DNA of 64,000 nucleotides from Cherax quadricarinatus (taxonomy: Eukaryota; Arthropoda; Malacostraca; Decapoda; Parastacidae), in contig NC_091293.1 of assembly GCF_038502225.1 (NCBI RefSeq), positions 822,727-886,726 on the forward strand, given 5' to 3'. Shown piece after piece: positions 62,068 through 64,000 of the stretch (position 1 is its first letter; every line of letters starts with the position of its first letter). Below the pieces are notes generated by a model. The model did not search any database and was not told where the DNA came from. It was given only the letters and a program-made list of their open reading frames with translations. The position numbers and the translations under genes were made by a program.

Positions 62068-62990
62068 CAGTTTAAAATCATAGGCATTTCACCAATGGCC
62101 TTCTCAATCGAGTCTGCAAGTGCTACCACCCCAGCCCCAGAGAGATGTACCCCATCCCTTGCATACATATCATGTTTGCCATAAAAGTTGTTCCAGTTGT
62201 CAATGAATGAGATTGCAAGTTCCTTGCAGTATCTGTCTAGCCAGCAATTTACACCAATTGCCCTAGACAACCATTCATTTCCTACTCCCCTTCTAGGCAA
62301 GATGCTACATATGATTGGGATCCCTCCCTTAGACTTAATGAAATCTATAGCTGACCTGTACTTATCTAGCAGCTCTTCTCTCCTACCCTTCCTAATATCA
62401 TTTCCACCAGCACTGAGACAGATAATGGGCTTGTTCCCATTACCTGACTTGATATTATCCAGCCTGTTGACAATGTCCCCAACACCAGCTCCAGGGAAGC
62501 ACACACTATCTCTCATCTTCTTATTCCTATTACAAAAAGCACGGTCAATATATCTTACCTGAGAGTCACCAACCACAAGAATGCGCTTACCTCCATTAGC
62601 AGGGGCAGTAGTACCCTTACCTTCACTGGCCACTGAAGTACATTCATCCTGAAGAACAGAGAAGCGATTTCCTACCTTCAGATCTTCACTCTTAACTTTC
62701 CTTACTCTGATGCGCCTTCCATTACTGTGAACCACTCGCCACTTGTAGCAGGTGCTGGACTGCACCTCACTGCTGGTAGCCGTTGCTACCTCCCCAACTA
62801 CAGCCTCACAGCGAGAGACAGACTGCACCTCACTGCTAGAAGCCTCATTCCCCAGAACTCCAGCCACCTCACACTCTCTCCCAGACCCATTGAGGTGGAC
62901 CTTCAGCCTCCTAATCTCCTCCTGGAGAAGCAAGACCTCCTCCTTCAACTCTCCAACCTCAATTTTTAAAACACTGCAGAAGCAAGCCAT
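62067..62990 (-). CDS. LINE A2 ORF1: coiled coil plus SGNH esterase-like protein
   Basis: 307 codons from the ATG at 62990, ending TGA at 62069-62067. Residues 8-35 form a Glu/Leu/Lys heptad helix (EVGELKEEVLLLQEEIRRLK), expected to self-associate. The C-terminal half is a GDSL/SGNH hydrolase: VVGDSQVRYIDRAF (catalytic Ser block), SAGGNDIRKG (Asn block) and DGVHLSGAG (Asp-His block). This arrangement is known for CR1-group ORF1 proteins, which bind element RNA; the esterase role is unknown. All three catalytic blocks are intact. Confidence 0.88.
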   Translation of the reverse strand: MACFCSVLKIEVGELKEEVLLLQEEIRRLKVHLNGSGRECEVAGVLGNEASSSEVQSVSRCEAVVGEVATATSSEVQSSTCYKWRVVHSNGRRIRVRKVKSEDLKVGNRFSVLQDECTSVASEGKGTTAPANGGKRILVVGDSQVRYIDRAFCNRNKKMRDSVCFPGAGVGDIVNRLDNIKSGNGNKPIICLSAGGNDIRKGRREELLDKYRSAIDFIKSKGGIPIICSILPRRGVGNEWLSRAIGVNCWLDRYCKELAISFIDNWNNFYGKHDMYARDGVHLSGAGVVALADSIEKAIGEMPMILN

Positions 62991-63043
62991 GCTTTGTAAC
63001 CGTCCACACTAATCCCCAAAGCAGCTCAGGGTCTGTGACCTCA

Positions 63044-63115
63044 CGTGACGACTGACCACTGAGTACTGACGACTGACCACTGAGTACTCACTGACCACTG
63101 AGTACTCCGATAAGC
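63044..63115. repeat. LINE A2 5' tandem repeats
   Basis: Three imperfect copies of gactgaccactgagtact (about 63048, 63066 and 63086). They sit at the 5' end of A2, upstream of ORF1, where promoter-like repeats are common in LINEs. Confidence 0.7.
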
Positions 63116-63118
63116 AAT

Positions 63119-63847
63119 AACCTTAAACCAAGACAGCAATGCCTAAGCATACGTAACAAACAGATCACTGGGATTTATATCAAGAAGTGTAAGCAACAGA
63201 AGTTCAGCGGTTATATTACAGCTTTATATGTCATTAGTAAGGCCTTACCTAGATTATGCAGCTCAGCTCTGGTCTCCCTATTACAGAATAGACAAATTCG
63301 TTGAAAAGCATTCAGCATAGAATAACTAAATTAAAACATAGCATTAGAAATCTTCCTTATGAAGAAAGACTGAAGACCCTTAAATTACATTTACTTGTTA
63401 AATGAAGAATGAGAGGAGACATGATCGAAGTGTATAAGTGGAAGATGGGTATTAATAAAGGTGATATAGAAAAGGTCTTGAGGATATCTTTCCAAGAGAG
63501 AACCCGCAGTAATGGATTCAAATTAGACAAGCTTAGATTTAGAAAAGATATAGGAAAGTATTGGTTTGGAAATAGGGTAGTTGATGAGTGGAACAGTCTA
63601 CCTATTTAGGTTATTAAGGCTAAAACCTTGGGTAGTTTCAAATTTAGGTTGGATAAATGCACGAGTGAGAGGGGTTGGATATGAGTGGGACTTACATATG
63701 AGTGGATAGAGTTAACATAGCTTATTTCTTGGGTGGCATTGAAAATTGGGTTGGCCAAATGTTTTGTTAGTGAGCTGGATTGTAAAGGACCTGCCTAGTA
63801 TGGGCCAACAGGCCTGCTGCAGTGTTCCTCCTTTCTTATGTTCTTAT
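63119..63847 (+). pseudogene. LINE A6: 5'-truncated 3' part, plus
   Basis: Begins ccttaaaccaagacagcaat and runs through the post-RT domain (a clear frame at 63409-63609, GDMIEVYKWKMGINKGDI and GNRVVDEWNSLP) to the TTCTTATG end at 63833-63847. It has several stops and is head to head with A2. Confidence 0.8.
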
Positions 63848-63975
63848 ACCAGACCCTCAACCCAGCACTTCTGAGGTGGCTAATGTGGCCACAACAGACC
63901 CTCAGCCCAGCACCTCTTGAGTTGCTAGTTGTTACTACCCAAAGGCAACTCCGCAAGAGGAAGTTATCATTTTCC
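63848..63975. other. short unassigned spacer with a small repeat
   Basis: cagaccctcaacccagcac at 63850 recurs as cagaccctcagcccagcac at 63896. Nothing else is recognisable. Confidence 0.5.
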
Positions 63976-64000
63976 ATGCGTTATAAGAACATAAGAAAGG
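63976..64000 (-). repeat. start of another LINE A 3' end
   Basis: ttataagaacataagaaagg at the window edge is the minus-strand 3' terminus signature of LINE A. The element continues outside. Confidence 0.6.

Larger units (their letters stand above)
58955..63115 (-). mobile_element. CR1-like LINE A2, nearly complete
   Basis: About 4.16 kb on the minus strand. The 3' end is at about 58955 (TTCTTATG octamers), ORF2 in two frames (59124-60749 and 60877-62067), ORF1 complete (62067-62990) and a 5' region with tandem gactgaccactgagtact units up to 63115. Only one frame break in ORF2 was noticed. It is the best reference for the other LINE A copies here. Confidence 0.9.

Overview
This is a window of a large, repeat-choked animal genome. 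Everything that can be recognised is eukaryotic: spliced exons, non-LTR and LTR retrotransposons, piggyBac and pogo/Tigger DNA transposons, a Penelope-like element and tRNA-derived SINEs. The mix of TTCTTATG-tailed CR1-like LINEs, RTE LINEs ending in a CCACCCTGCCTTGGTGGG block, and SINEs with (TTA)n tails fits a decapod crustacean, possibly a crayfish. That assignment is an inference from repeat style, not from a marker gene.

One host gene can be argued. Three plus-strand exons (19148-19687, 21225-21320, 49766-49924) all have consensus splice borders, all join in phase 0, and encode an unrecognised protein with an N-terminal membrane segment. Its second intron is 28.4 kb and consists almost entirely of mobile elements. 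No other host gene, RNA gene or CRISPR array was found.

Layout. 1-10034: T-rich DNA, then a TTAA-flanked piggyBac-type element (P1, 1499-10034) split by a CR1-like LINE (A1), which is itself split by a second P element and by a complete Tigger transposon with an intact transposase. 10035-18900: SINE, pogo-like element stuffed with LINE 3' ends, fragments of a Jockey-type LINE (B), a third P copy with two 70-bp poly-T tracts, and a pogo-like element (M) with internal tandem duplications. 19148-21320: host exons 1 and 2, with LINE C ends between them. 21448-28883: a TTAA element (Q) containing a Tigger relic with a Penelope element in it, an inverted second Q, and a piggyBac with a broken transposase. 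29206-47846: an RTE LINE cut open twice, by a Ty3/gypsy element (29419-36903, TSD AAGGA) and by an autonomous-looking piggyBac (38372-46353); the piggyBac is in turn cut by an intact 1182-codon LINE (D). 47868-53600: Tigger and Q remnants, host exon 3, a pogo-like element containing a duplication and a SINE, a second SINE with 13-bp TSD, and a MITE. 53600-64000: a CR1-like copy broken by a small LTR element (55626-58122, TSD ATGG), inverted LINE pieces, and a nearly complete CR1-like LINE (A2).

The most interesting signal is shared by six TTAA-element ends of four subfamilies: TTAA, 18 nt, a 12-bp palindromic core, 22 nt, a second 12-bp core. Core sequence differs by subfamily but both copies change together, and in the two coding subfamilies the array lies just upstream of the transposase start. 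This looks like a co-evolving transposase-binding or promoter module. The second is a gypsy element with integrase upstream of reverse transcriptase (Gmr1-like order).
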